17,007 bases of DNA from Nitrososphaerales archaeon TH5896 (GCA_014523625.1 JAATVP010000179.1:1-17007); one strand, 5' to 3'; positions 7,939 through 15,768 are shown, counted from the stretch's first letter. Made by a program: numbers and translations. Notes: generated by a model from the sequence alone, not told the origin.

Positions 7939-8972
7939 ACAAATGAAACCCCCAAAATGTTCCTTCTAGTAGCGGCTTGGTCAACCACCTCCGTACCATA
8001 GCTCTTTGATATGAATCCCTTTAATGATGAGACCTCAGTGGTTGTGAAAGTTGAAATGTGATGTGCAATTCTGAGTGATTCTGGATAGCTACGAGAGAGT
8101 ATGTCATTTCCGATTAGTCTTCCTAAGCATTCTAAATCATTGCCATTGGCAGAGCATATGTCCGCTCGGAGCACATACTCATTTTCATTTTTTCCAAGCT
8201 TCACTAGCAAATTATTACCTAACATATTTCTTGCTAGACTCTTTATCATGCAGCTCGTATCCAGGCAAGCTGAGTAAGCCAATTTCTTAAGTAAATTTTC
8301 AAATTGATGAAGAATCGTCATGTTCGTATTTTTGGACAGTCCAATGATATCATTGTTGCTTAGAGTGGACATTTCGATTACTCGATTGATGGTACAATTG
8401 TAATCTTCAAATGCGGAGGGTCTCAGGGCTCCATCTATTAGTATTATTGAATTACTCAGGCGGCTGGTGAATACTAATTGAATTGATCTCTCTAATCTAA
8501 TTCTGATAAGACGTTTGGCGATACCGCTGTCAACGAGCAACAGATTTCCTAAATTATGATCTATCTTGGAATTATGCAAGAATTCCTCAGTTAGATAGAT
8601 GAGCATGGGACCCAACCTGAAATGACGTCGAATTCTTTTACCAGATGAGATTACAACTCCTGCTTTCGCAGCATACAACCTTCCTTCCTCAGTCCTCGCT
8701 AAATGTAAAACACTTGAATCTATTGCGCTGATGGAAGTTACCTTTTCGCTTGGATGAACCATCTGGGGAGTCACCTTGCACTGATCAAAACCCCCATTAG
8801 GTCTAATCGGAATAGTCGTTTGTTCAATTGAATCAAAAATAATTCTTCTCCCTTTGAGAATATCCTTCAAGTGATCCGACAAACACGTTTTCATCGATTT
8901 TCTGAAAGTATTTTCAAATTCTGTTATACAACCATCTTCAAGATAGAAGTCTAAATGCGCATTTGCATTCAT
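7935..8972 (-). CDS. nurA: NurA 5'-3' nuclease
   Basis: Dimeric Mn-dependent nuclease that degrades the 5' strand while HerA feeds DNA in. NurA-family blocks are visible: ISAIDSS with a probable catalytic Asp, ILIDGAL with a second Asp, IIGLSKN, EYVLRADI, and a C-terminal YPESLRIAHHISTF with the paired His. The frame opens at a TTG at 8984. I chose the ATG at 8972 (fifth codon) because a TATA-like TTAATTAA at 9001-9008 puts transcription start near 8979, downstream of that TTG. This gives 345 residues, usual for the family. It lies first in a two-gene unit with herA and faces the winged-helix gene at 9082 across a 109-base divergent region that holds a perfect inverted repeat. Confidence 0.88.
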   Translation of the reverse strand: MNANAHLDFYLEDGCITEFENTFRKSMKTCLSDHLKDILKGRRIIFDSIEQTTIPIRPNGGFDQCKVTPQMVHPSEKVTSISAIDSSVLHLARTEEGRLYAAKAGVVISSGKRIRRHFRLGPMLIYLTEEFLHNSKIDHNLGNLLLVDSGIAKRLIRIRLERSIQLVFTSRLSNSIILIDGALRPSAFEDYNCTINRVIEMSTLSNNDIIGLSKNTNMTILHQFENLLKKLAYSACLDTSCMIKSLARNMLGNNLLVKLGKNENEYVLRADICSANGNDLECLGRLIGNDILSRSYPESLRIAHHISTFTTTEVSSLKGFISKSYGTEVVDQAATRRNILGVSFV

Positions 8973-8998
8973 GTTGATCAACAATATTTGCGAGCCGA

Positions 8999-9012
8999 AG
9001 TTAATTAATCTT
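8999..9012 (-). promoter_or_regulatory. TATA box of nurA-herA
   Basis: Read on the minus strand, AGATTAATTAACTT carries a TATA-like core with its centre near 9004. About 25 bases further is position 8979, a few bases before the nurA ATG at 8972. The upstream BRE position (about 9009-9014) falls inside one arm of the inverted repeat. Confidence 0.5.
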
Positions 9013-9030
9013 GCGCATCATGCGCAAGAT
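9008..9030. promoter_or_regulatory. Perfect inverted repeat, probable operator
   Basis: Arms ATCTTGCGCA (9008-9017) and TGCGCAAGAT (9021-9030) match exactly across a 3-base TCA spacer. The GC-rich core stands out in AT-rich intergenic DNA. The repeat lies between divergent starts, touches the nurA TATA/BRE, and sits 13-19 bases before the TATA-like box of the plus-strand winged-helix gene. A dimeric winged-helix protein is the natural reader, perhaps the neighbour itself (autoregulation), but that is inference. Confidence 0.6.
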
Positions 9031-9040
9031 GTAAAGGAAC

Positions 9041-9056
9041 AAGTTTATCAGGGTGA
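9041..9056 (+). promoter_or_regulatory. TATA-like box of the winged-helix gene at 9082
   Basis: AAGTTTATCA at 9041-9050 is a plausible TATA element. It predicts transcription start near 9071, about 11 bases before the ATG at 9082. It supports the short start over the upstream ATG at 8971, which would lie before the promoter and overlap nurA. Confidence 0.4.
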
Positions 9057-9081
9057 ACTTTTCCAACGTTTCTTGTTCAAC

Positions 9082-9588
9082 ATGAATGATAGCTCCCCAC
9101 CAATAGCAGCACAAACGGATGAAGTAAAAATCAGATTGAAGCACAATGGATGGGAAGTTGAAATATCTTGCTCAGAAGACAAAGTCAAGGAGGTCGTTCA
9201 AAACGTTCTTGATAGTATCGATCATCCAAGTCCATTGGATGAGAAGAATGCGCTATCAATTGTTGAATTGCAAAATCAACTAGAGAATATTAAAATGCTG
9301 ATAGATACAGACGCTATTGCGCCAAGTAAAGAGGTATTTAGGAGAGAAAGAAAATCAACACATAAAACGGGTATGACGTGCAGAATACTTCTGGAGACTC
9401 TGTGGGAAGAAGGTTACTTCTTGACTCAGCGACTTCTGGCAGAAATTCATGAAGAGCTATTGCGGAGGGGCTATAACTACGACAGAACGGCAGTTTCGCA
9501 TTCTCTAACCGACATGGTTAGAGAAGGCATTATGGTGCGAAATGGAACTGCTCGTAATTATGTCTATTTACAGAAAATGACAAAATAA
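9082..9588 (+). CDS. Winged-helix protein with N-terminal strand-helix module
   Basis: Not a named family to me. The 168-residue protein has three parts. Residues 13-46 form a small strand-strand-helix module (VKIRLKHNGWEVEIS, then SEDKVKEVVQNVLDSI). Residues 53-75 are a charged helix that could be a coiled coil. Residues 96-168 look like a winged helix: RILLETLWEEGYFLTQRLLA, then TAVSHSLTDMVREG as recognition helix, and a wing ending NYVYLQK. The N-terminal module aligns with residues 24-56 of the convergent gene at 9626-10219, so the two share a domain. ATG 9082 was preferred to ATG 8971, because the extra 37 codons would run through the palindrome and promoter. It is probably a DNA-binding regulator; a link to nurA-herA rests only on position. 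Confidence 0.75.
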   Translation: MNDSSPPIAAQTDEVKIRLKHNGWEVEISCSEDKVKEVVQNVLDSIDHPSPLDEKNALSIVELQNQLENIKMLIDTDAIAPSKEVFRRERKSTHKTGMTCRILLETLWEEGYFLTQRLLAEIHEELLRRGYNYDRTAVSHSLTDMVREGIMVRNGTARNYVYLQKMTK

Positions 9589-9625
9589 ACTCGTTCTATT
9601 AACATATCAAATTACACTCGAACAC

Positions 9626-10219
9626 CTATTCCAGTCCTTGGTTTTTTTTCCGTTTTGCAAGGATAGAATTTAGCCAACTGATTCCTGCGGTAGTGATTCG
9701 GTATGCTGGTAATTCACCACCATTTCTTACGACATCTCTTTGTACATATCCTATTTTAACTAATTCGGACAATCTTGAACTAATTGATTTTGACTTTAGA
9801 CCCGTAGCTGATTGTAGATCAGGCATACGTAGTCTGTCATCATCGGTCTTGCCTAATCCCTTTGCGATACGGGAAGCAACCAGTTGAAGAGCAACGATTT
9901 GTTTATCTGAGAACTTTCTAAGTTCCGTCCCGTCCAATATTGGAATTATCCTAGGACCTTCTGGGGTTATTTTGATTATATCTGAATAAGATTGTATAAG
10001 CTCGGTTATAGTATAATTGAGTGAAATCCTACTCGCTAGTTCTAATGTGGGAATTTGTTTTGTCAGAAATGATATCACGGAAGTTATAACCGAATCTGCA
10101 GATCCATTAAACTGGACCCGAATATCGCCTATGGAGATTGTAACATTTACGTTGGTTCCCGGGTCAGCAGCAGGTCTTAGCATTTCTTCCTTTCCCAAAT
10201 CACTATGCTCGATGGACAC
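9626..10219 (-). CDS. Winged-helix protein sharing the same N-terminal module
   Basis: A 197-residue protein of no named family. Residues 24-56 (VNVTISIGDIRVQFNG, then SADSVITSVISFLTKQI) repeat the module of its convergent neighbour: V.I/V, G, V.I/F, S.D.V...V...L. A helical linker spans 60-82. Residues 105-190 form a winged helix, with a probable recognition helix at LKSKSISSRLSELVKIGYV and a wing RDVVRNGGELPAYRIT, followed by a basic tail AKRKK. The start is GTG at 10219, set by a GAGGTGA ribosome binding site at 10226-10232. The gene ends 37 bases from its partner and diverges from aspS. It is likely a transcription regulator or nucleoid-type DNA-binding protein; the target is unknown. Confidence 0.75.
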   Translation of the reverse strand: MSIEHSDLGKEEMLRPAADPGTNVNVTISIGDIRVQFNGSADSVITSVISFLTKQIPTLELASRISLNYTITELIQSYSDIIKITPEGPRIIPILDGTELRKFSDKQIVALQLVASRIAKGLGKTDDDRLRMPDLQSATGLKSKSISSRLSELVKIGYVQRDVVRNGGELPAYRITTAGISWLNSILAKRKKNQGLE

Positions 10220-10225
10220 CAGAAT

Positions 10226-10260
10226 TCACCTCAGCTTCCAGATATTGAGTATAAATATAT
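10226..10260 (-). promoter_or_regulatory. TATA-like tract and strong RBS for the gene ending at 9626
   Basis: On the minus strand GAGGTGA (10226-10232) matches the archaeal anti-Shine-Dalgarno and lies 6 bases before the GTG start at 10219, fixing that start. An AT-only tract, ATATATTTATA (10250-10260), upstream is the likely TATA region. The spacing would leave only a very short leader, so the exact box is uncertain. Confidence 0.55.
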
Positions 10261-10349
10261 ATGCGTATTTCTAGATTCTCTTGTTTGCCCCTTCTTATTG
10301 TGAAGAGAGGCATCCCTGCTGAATAGACCTAACGTGAAAAGATAAATTA

Positions 10350-10384
10350 AACTTATTAATACAAGCTTAACCATCGTCAGGGTT
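10350..10384 (+). promoter_or_regulatory. TATA box of aspS-gatCAB
   Basis: AAACTTATTAAT at 10349-10360 is TATA-like, with its centre near 10356. It predicts transcription start near 10381, four bases before the TTG of aspS. The unit would thus begin with a nearly leaderless mRNA, matching the absence of a ribosome binding site before aspS. Confidence 0.5.
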
Positions 10385-11734
10385 TTGAAATTGAGCGAAT
10401 TATTGCATGAACAAGAACTAGGTGATTGGAGAAGAACCCATTACTCTAAGGAGATTCTTCCTACTTTAAATGACAAACAGATCACTGTAATGGGATGGGT
10501 TTCTAGCACAAGGAGTCACGGAAATATTCAATTTGTTATAATAAGAGATAGACTAGGTGAAATACAAGTAACTGCTAAACGGGGCGAATGTTCGGACAAG
10601 GTTCTCGATCAACTTTCACATATAAAAGATCACACGACCTTGGGAGTCAGAGGCAAAGTTCGAGCACAAACTAAATCGCCCAATGGAATAGAGGTTATTC
10701 CTAATGAGGTAAGAATATTCTCGTTGGCTAAGCAAGCAGCACCATTCAACATCCAGGCAAATAAATCAACCGTAGGTATTGACACGCGTCTAGATCTTAG
10801 AGCAATAGATTTAAGGCGAAATTTCTTACGAAGCGCGTTTGGAATTCGCCATACTACCCTTAGTTCAATTAGAGAGTTCCTTGATGCAAAAGGCTTTATT
10901 GAAGTAAGCACACCAAAAATGATCGCAACAGCTACCGAAGGGGGAGCTGCCTTGTTTCCAATTTTTTATTATAATAAGGAGGCATACTTGGCCCAAAGTC
11001 CCCAATTGTATAAGGAACAGCTTACGATGGCATTTGAGAATGTCTACGAGATCGGACCTATTTTTAGGGCAGAACCTTCAAGGACAAAAAGACACTTATC
11101 AGAAGCAACCTCGATCGATGTTGAACAGGCATTCTCAGATTACAGTGACCTTATGAATTTACTAGAATCAATGATATTACATATTATTAACTCAATAAAC
11201 GACAGGCATCGGGATGATTTGCAAAGTATGCATGGCACATTACCAAAGATCAAGACACCTTTCCCAAGATACAGGTACGACGAGATTATTGACAAACTTC
11301 AAGCAAGGGGCGAACATATCAGATGGGGTGACGATATCAATCCTCAGATTATGAAGGGACTTTCAAATGAAGTCTTCAACAGCGATACTTTTTACTATAT
11401 AGTAGACTGGCCCACTGCTATAAAACCATTCTACGTAAAGCCAACCTCCAGATCTGACAGGTTTTGTGAATCTTTTGATTTAATGTTCGGGTCCCTTGAA
11501 ATCTCATCTGGCAGTACCAGGATAAATAGGAAAGAGTTTCTTTTAGGAAATATGAAAAAACAAGGTCTAAACACGGAATTGTTTGATTACCATCTTAGGG
11601 TTTTTGATTATGGTGTACCACCTCATGCAGGTTTTGGAGTAGGCTTGGAAAGACTCATGATGGTACTCCTGAATATCGAGAATATTCGAGACGCTACATT
11701 CTACCCAAGAGATATTGATCGTCTAACCCCGTGA
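10385..11734 (+). CDS. aspS: Aspartyl-tRNA synthetase, probably non-discriminating
   Basis: Class IIb synthetase of the compact archaeal/eukaryal type (449 residues, no bacterial insertion domain). The N-terminal OB-fold anticodon domain spans about 20-112. Catalytic blocks are ATATEGG (181-187), QSPQLYKEQL (205-213), motif 2 FRAEPSRTKRHLSEA (227-241) and motif 3 GFGVGLERL (416-424). In Thermococcus AspRS, Trp26 and Lys85 enforce tRNA-Asp specificity. Here the aligned residues are Ser40 and Pro99. Pro at the second site is what non-discriminating archaeal enzymes carry, while Ser rather than His at the first is uncommon. Together with gatC, gatA and gatB directly downstream, this implies that it also makes Asp-tRNA(Asn). 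The start is TTG at 10385, supported by the upstream TATA box; no ATG is available in frame early enough. Confidence 0.92.
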   Translation: MKLSELLHEQELGDWRRTHYSKEILPTLNDKQITVMGWVSSTRSHGNIQFVIIRDRLGEIQVTAKRGECSDKVLDQLSHIKDHTTLGVRGKVRAQTKSPNGIEVIPNEVRIFSLAKQAAPFNIQANKSTVGIDTRLDLRAIDLRRNFLRSAFGIRHTTLSSIREFLDAKGFIEVSTPKMIATATEGGAALFPIFYYNKEAYLAQSPQLYKEQLTMAFENVYEIGPIFRAEPSRTKRHLSEATSIDVEQAFSDYSDLMNLLESMILHIINSINDRHRDDLQSMHGTLPKIKTPFPRYRYDEIIDKLQARGEHIRWGDDINPQIMKGLSNEVFNSDTFYYIVDWPTAIKPFYVKPTSRSDRFCESFDLMFGSLEISSGSTRINRKEFLLGNMKKQGLNTELFDYHLRVFDYGVPPHAGFGVGLERLMMVLLNIENIRDATFYPRDIDRLTP

Positions 11735-11755
11735 GCGAGGAGAATTAGATCGAAA

Positions 11756-12037
11756 ATGGTTTCAAAGGACGAGATAAAGCATTTAGGCTGGCTTGCGAGA
11801 TTAGATCTTTCAGAGGAAGAGCTATTAAAATACGAATCTCAGATTGATCGAATTATTCAACATTTCGACATCCTAGATGGCCTAACATTAGATATTCTGG
11901 AACCTACTCACCAAACGAAGTCAGTTCGCAACCTACGTATCGATGAAGCAAAAAATTTCGGCGAGAATATCCTTCCCAAAACCAGAAATAGAAAGGATGG
12001 ATATTTGAAAGGCCCTAAAAGTGATGTGAAACAATGA
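11756..12037 (+). CDS. gatC: Amidotransferase subunit C
   Basis: Small belt subunit that wraps around GatA and GatB and stabilises the Asp/Glu-tRNA amidotransferase. The family pattern is clear: a first helix with HLGWLARLDLSEEEL, then KYESQIDRIIQHFDILDGL, and an extended tail with LEPTHQTKSVRNLR-D. The length of 93 is normal. It begins 21 bases after aspS with a GAGGAG at 11737-11742, 13 bases before the ATG, which is rather far for a ribosome binding site. The stop overlaps the gatA start as ATGA. The order aspS-gatC-gatA-gatB links the complex to Asn-tRNA formation rather than Gln-tRNA, for which archaea use GatDE. Confidence 0.9.
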   Translation: MVSKDEIKHLGWLARLDLSEEELLKYESQIDRIIQHFDILDGLTLDILEPTHQTKSVRNLRIDEAKNFGENILPKTRNRKDGYLKGPKSDVKQ

Positions 12038-13479
12038 GTAGACTATGTGATCTCTCGCTCGATGAGGTAACAGACGGTATAAGAAATCAACATTTTTCTG
12101 CTGAGGATTATGTATCCCATATTCTGGAACGTATAGCAAAACTGGATGCAGATATCAAGGCCTTTGTGAGTGTGAATTCTGATCACGCTATAGAATCTGC
12201 GAGAAGAATAGATAGCAAGATCCGTAGGGGAGAGAAGGTTGGCTATTTGGCAGGTATTACAGTGGGGATAAAGGACAACATAAGCACTAAAGGATTGAGA
12301 ACAACATGCGCATCAAGGGTTTTAGCGGATTACGTCCCACCCTATGACGCGACAGTAATTCGAAAATTGAAAGAATCCGATGCAATAGTTATCGGAAAAT
12401 TGAATTTAGATGAATTTGCAATGGGTTCAACAACAGAGTTTAGTAATTTCGGACCTACAAGAAATCCGTGGAATCTAGACTATGTCACTGGTGGGTCATC
12501 GGGAGGTAGTGCGGCTGCTGTTGCAGCGGCGGAGTGCACGGCGTCATTAGGATCAGATACTGGTGGATCAGTTAGATGTCCTGCAAGTTTTTGTTCAGTA
12601 GTAGGCTTCAAGCCCACATATGGTTCGGTTAGTAGATATGGCTTAATAGCCTATTCAAATAGCCTGGAGCAAATTGGTCCAATTGCGCGAACGGTATCAG
12701 GTGTTGTCAGAGTGATGAACGTAATTTCAGGAGTAGATCCTAATGATGATACCACACGCACTGTGGCGTCACCCTATTCTGTTGAATCAAATAGGAATCA
12801 TCTTCGAATAGCCTTACTAAACAATTTGACCGTCAATGCTCAACCTGAAGTTTCCAAATGTATCTATTCTGCGATGGATACACTCTCTTCAGCAGGATGC
12901 ATTTGCGAGGAAATAACTTTAGACTCTTTGGAATTTGCTCTTGCTTCATACTATGTTATAGCTATGGCAGAAGCGAGCAGTAATCTCGCACGGTACGACA
13001 ATATTCGCTACGGATTCGATTTGGATCCTGAAGGATATGAATGGAATTCATACTTTTCTAAGGTAAGAAGTAATTTTGGCGAAGAAGTCAAAAGACGAAT
13101 TATCGTCGGCACATATGTTCTCTCTTCAGGGTACTATGGACGATATTATCTTAAGGCTCAAAAAGTAAGAGCTTTGTTAAGAAGAGAGTTTAAGTCATTG
13201 TATTCCAAATACGACGTTATAATCGCCCCTACTATGCCTATACTACCCTTTAAAATTGGTGAAAAAATAGGTGACCCCATTAAGATTTATTACATGGATA
13301 TTGACACCGTTATTTCCAATCTCACAGGAATGCCTGCAATTTCGATCCCTGCTGGTTTTAGTAACGGTCTACCGATAGGTCTCCAAATTATGTCAGATGA
13401 TTTTCAAGAACAGAAGATTTTTGACGCGGCCTTACTATTTGAAAGAACAGCCAAAATTCAGGTGAGATCTCCATTATGA
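12034..13479 (+). CDS. gatA: Amidotransferase subunit A (amidase)
   Basis: Releases ammonia from glutamine or asparagine and passes it to GatB, which amidates the mischarged tRNA. The amidase signature is complete. The Ser-cisSer-Lys triad is K80 in GIKDN, S155 in GGSSGGSAAAVAA and nucleophile S179 in GSDTGGSVRCPASF. GFKPTYGSVSRYGL and a C-terminal NLTGMPAISIPAGF, which lines the substrate pocket, are also present. At 481 residues the length is as expected. The gene starts with an ATGA overlap with gatC and ends with an ATGA overlap with gatB, so the three are translationally coupled. Confidence 0.95.
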   Translation: MSRLCDLSLDEVTDGIRNQHFSAEDYVSHILERIAKLDADIKAFVSVNSDHAIESARRIDSKIRRGEKVGYLAGITVGIKDNISTKGLRTTCASRVLADYVPPYDATVIRKLKESDAIVIGKLNLDEFAMGSTTEFSNFGPTRNPWNLDYVTGGSSGGSAAAVAAAECTASLGSDTGGSVRCPASFCSVVGFKPTYGSVSRYGLIAYSNSLEQIGPIARTVSGVVRVMNVISGVDPNDDTTRTVASPYSVESNRNHLRIALLNNLTVNAQPEVSKCIYSAMDTLSSAGCICEEITLDSLEFALASYYVIAMAEASSNLARYDNIRYGFDLDPEGYEWNSYFSKVRSNFGEEVKRRIIVGTYVLSSGYYGRYYLKAQKVRALLRREFKSLYSKYDVIIAPTMPILPFKIGEKIGDPIKIYYMDIDTVISNLTGMPAISIPAGFSNGLPIGLQIMSDDFQEQKIFDAALLFERTAKIQVRSPL

Positions 13480-14909
13480 TATCTAATTACAGTACCAAAA
13501 TTGGATTGGAAATCCATTGCCAACTCACTAGTTTGAAAAGTAAGCTATTCTGTTCCTGCCATTGCAACTATCGTGAATACAGCCCCAACGAGAATATCTG
13601 TCCGACGTGCACCGGGCTTCCGGGCACCTTGCCTCTTCTGAATCAGACAGCAATAGAAAAAGCTGCAATGGTTTGCATGGCTTTGAGATGTACTATTCCA
13701 AATAATATACTATTCTACAGAAAGAATTATTTCTATCTGGATCTACCTAAGAATTTCCAGCTTACCCAATATAACGCCCATGGAATTACTAGCATTGGTG
13801 TAGATGGACTGTTGGGATACGGACAAGGAGAGGCTAGAATACGTAGAGTTCAACTCGAAGAGGACCCTGGTAGATTATCATATGTGAAAGGAAGTTCAGG
13901 TTCACTTATTGACTACAATCGGGCTGGAGTACCTCTTGTGGAAATCGTGACGGAGCCAGATTTTCACGATCCAAAGGATGTTAGATTATTTCTGAATAAA
14001 TTGGCATCGATAGTTGAGCACCTGGGAGTTTGCGATACGAGCCTTGAAGGGGCAGTTAGATGCGACGCGAATATTTCTATTGGCGATTCAAGAAGAGTTG
14101 AAATAAAAAACGTGTCTTCTTTTGGAGATGTAGAAAAGGCTCTCAAATTTGAAATGACTAGGCAAAAAGCTATGCTTAATTATGAGATGGAAATCAGAGG
14201 TGAAACTAGACATTGGGATGAACAAAGAAAAATAACCAAGCAGTCAAGGACCAAGGAAGAGGAACAAGACTACAGATACTTCAGCGAGCCAGATATTCCA
14301 TCAATCCAGATCGATGAAGATTATTTAAAAGAATTGCACTCCAAAATGCCTGAACTTCCAGATGAAAGGAAAGAACGGTTCATCAATTATTATAACCTCA
14401 CAGAGCACGTCTCCAAAGTATTAATAGAACACAAAGATCTCGCAGATTACTTTGAGGAGTCGGCCAAGATCTATTTTGCACCCAAAGAAATCTCAAGTAT
14501 CATCGTGACTGACCTGATGAGCTATGTGGATGACAATTCTAAGAAACTTGGATCTACAATAAGGTACATAAAGATGTCACCCAAACAATTAGCCGAAATA
14601 GCCCGAATGATAAAGGAAGGTATCGTTAATAGAAAAACTGCTAAGCAACTCTTGTACGAAGCTGTAGTATCAGGCAAACTAATCACTTCAAGTGAAAATG
14701 AAACAAATTTTAGAAAGATTGATGATGAGGGCCTAATATTGCGATCTATTGAAAATGTCTTTGAGACAGAGTCCCTCGCAGTGCTCGATGCAAAGAAAAA
14801 TCCTAATGTATCCAATTATCTACTCGGAAAGGTGATGGAACTCACTAAAGGCAGAGTCGACCCAGGACGCGCGTTAAGCCAGATCAATAAAAAGCTGTTG
14901 GAATACTAG
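13476..14909 (+). CDS. gatB: Amidotransferase subunit B (tRNA-dependent)
   Basis: Phosphorylates and amidates the aspartyl (or glutamyl) group on mischarged tRNA. The cradle domain begins KIGLEIHCQL (8-17). A Cys-rich zinc knuckle follows (C26, C28, C30, C42, C45) in SKLFCSCHC...NICPTCTGLPG. Next come YLDLPKNFQLTQYN, the nucleotide/Mg region with LEEDPGRL and DYNRAGVPLVEIVTEPD, and DYRYFSEPDIP near 265. The C-terminal ~150 residues are the helical YqeY-like tRNA-binding tail. The length of 477 is normal. A good ribosome binding site, AGGTGA at 13460-13465, lies 10 bases before the ATG and inside gatA, so gatB has its own initiation signal besides the 4-base overlap. It ends 35 bases before the convergent NAC gene. 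Confidence 0.95.
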   Translation: MISNYSTKIGLEIHCQLTSLKSKLFCSCHCNYREYSPNENICPTCTGLPGTLPLLNQTAIEKAAMVCMALRCTIPNNILFYRKNYFYLDLPKNFQLTQYNAHGITSIGVDGLLGYGQGEARIRRVQLEEDPGRLSYVKGSSGSLIDYNRAGVPLVEIVTEPDFHDPKDVRLFLNKLASIVEHLGVCDTSLEGAVRCDANISIGDSRRVEIKNVSSFGDVEKALKFEMTRQKAMLNYEMEIRGETRHWDEQRKITKQSRTKEEEQDYRYFSEPDIPSIQIDEDYLKELHSKMPELPDERKERFINYYNLTEHVSKVLIEHKDLADYFEESAKIYFAPKEISSIIVTDLMSYVDDNSKKLGSTIRYIKMSPKQLAEIARMIKEGIVNRKTAKQLLYEAVVSGKLITSSENETNFRKIDDEGLILRSIENVFETESLAVLDAKKNPNVSNYLLGKVMELTKGRVDPGRALSQINKKLLEY

Positions 14910-14944
14910 GAGGCACAGAGAAAATTATCAAGTCTAGCTTATCG

Positions 14945-15283
14945 TCAGGTCGTCAGATTGATTATTGCTTGAGCCAGATCGCCCTTTGAATCGGTAAGTG
15001 CTTGGATAGCTCTATCCTTACTTACGCTCGCTTGCTGCATTACCAACACAACATCCTCCTCTCTGAATGAGGGAACTTCTCTTTCTCTTTCTTCGATATC
15101 TGTTGCAACTACCTGAAATATGGTGCTATCTTTTCCCTTCATTTCAACTACTTGCGGTTTAATAAGATAAAGTTCTTTAGTTTCTGTTCGAATAACGACC
15201 TCTTCAATCTCACCCATTTCTTTCATCTCTAGCCCCATCTTGTCTAACATGCGTCTCATTTCGCGGTTACCGCCTCGCATCAT
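14945..15283 (-). CDS. nac: Nascent polypeptide-associated complex protein (archaeal NAC)
   Basis: Archaeal NAC is a homodimer that binds the ribosome near the tunnel exit and contacts emerging chains. The 112-residue protein has a basic N-terminus (GGNREMRRMLDKMG), a NAC strand domain at about 26-63 (EVVIRTETKELYLIKPQVV and TIFQVVA) and a C-terminal UBA helix bundle at 74-112 (REEDVVLVMQQASVSKDRAIQALTDSKGDLAQAI). The length and order of domains match the family. Its start shares ATGA with the stop of the PUA gene upstream, so the two are co-translated. Two ATGs stand in tandem (15283 and 15280); the first is chosen because of the overlap. Confidence 0.92.
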   Translation of the reverse strand: MMRGGNREMRRMLDKMGLEMKEMGEIEEVVIRTETKELYLIKPQVVEMKGKDSTIFQVVATDIEEREREVPSFREEDVVLVMQQASVSKDRAIQALTDSKGDLAQAIINLTT

Positions 15284-15768
15284 ACAAATCCCTCTGTACT
15301 TGCTCCGCTTTTTATTCCTTGTCTAACCCTTACTGCAACTCCGGCATCAAACCCTTTCATCATATCCGACGCAAGTCTTGCACGTCCTACCGCCAAAACC
15401 TTTTCGTTATCATCAATAACTACAACGTCTGAACCAACTCTTACATTAGATCCACACCATTTCACGTGTTTGCAAAAAAGGGAGCGCCCTTCGATAACGA
15501 ACGGAATAGCTTCCTGAATAGGGATAACACAATTAACTTTGAATAGCAGGTTTTTTAACAGTATTTCAGCGCCTGAAAGTGTTAACGCTATTCCGCCGTC
15601 TGTTCTTAAAGTCCCAGCCAGCTGATTGTCAAAGTTAAAGCTCTTAATGCGTCCAGTTCTTCTTGAATAGCTAAAGGTAGTTGATTTTGGGAGGGTAAAA
15701 TATGTGCCGAATAATGCATTCAGATGATGGCGAATTTTCTCTTGAGGGTCCACAGAAATAGCAGCCAA
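15280..15768 (-). CDS. PUA-domain RNA-binding protein, Tma20/MCT-1-like
   Basis: Probable ribosome-associated RNA-binding protein. Residues 1-80 resemble the pre-PUA domain of the archaeal and eukaryal Tma20/MCT-1 group. Residues 88-150 are a PUA domain (IEGRSLFCKHVKWCG, then RVGSDVVVIDDNEKVLAVGRARLAS). In eukaryotes this group acts in ribosome recycling and re-initiation; the archaeal role is less clear. At 162 residues it fits the family, and no catalytic domain is attached, which argues against a tRNA-guanine transglycosylase. The start is TTG at 15768, about two bases after the transcription start predicted from a TATA box at 15793-15799. It is followed by NAC with a 4-base overlap, a pairing that makes sense at the ribosome. 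Confidence 0.82.
   Translation of the reverse strand: MAAISVDPQEKIRHHLNALFGTYFTLPKSTTFSYSRRTGRIKSFNFDNQLAGTLRTDGGIALTLSGAEILLKNLLFKVNCVIPIQEAIPFVIEGRSLFCKHVKWCGSNVRVGSDVVVIDDNEKVLAVGRARLASDMMKGFDAGVAVRVRQGIKSGASTEGFV

Noticed and set aside
8971..9081. Longer N-terminus for the winged-helix gene, starting at ATG 8971
   Set aside because: It would overlap the nurA start, run through the perfect palindrome and the TATA-like box, and add residues with no domain character. ATG 9082 fits better.
10286..10313. Imperfect hairpin TGCCCCTTCTT / AAGAGAGGCA between the winged-helix gene and aspS
   Set aside because: The stem has an internal mismatch and bulge, and the aspS promoter lies downstream, so it is probably not a leader structure of aspS mRNA.
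15280..15768. Archaeosine tRNA-guanine transglycosylase fragment
   Set aside because: The PUA domain is preceded by a pre-PUA domain as in Tma20/MCT-1; there is no catalytic barrel and no sign of truncation.
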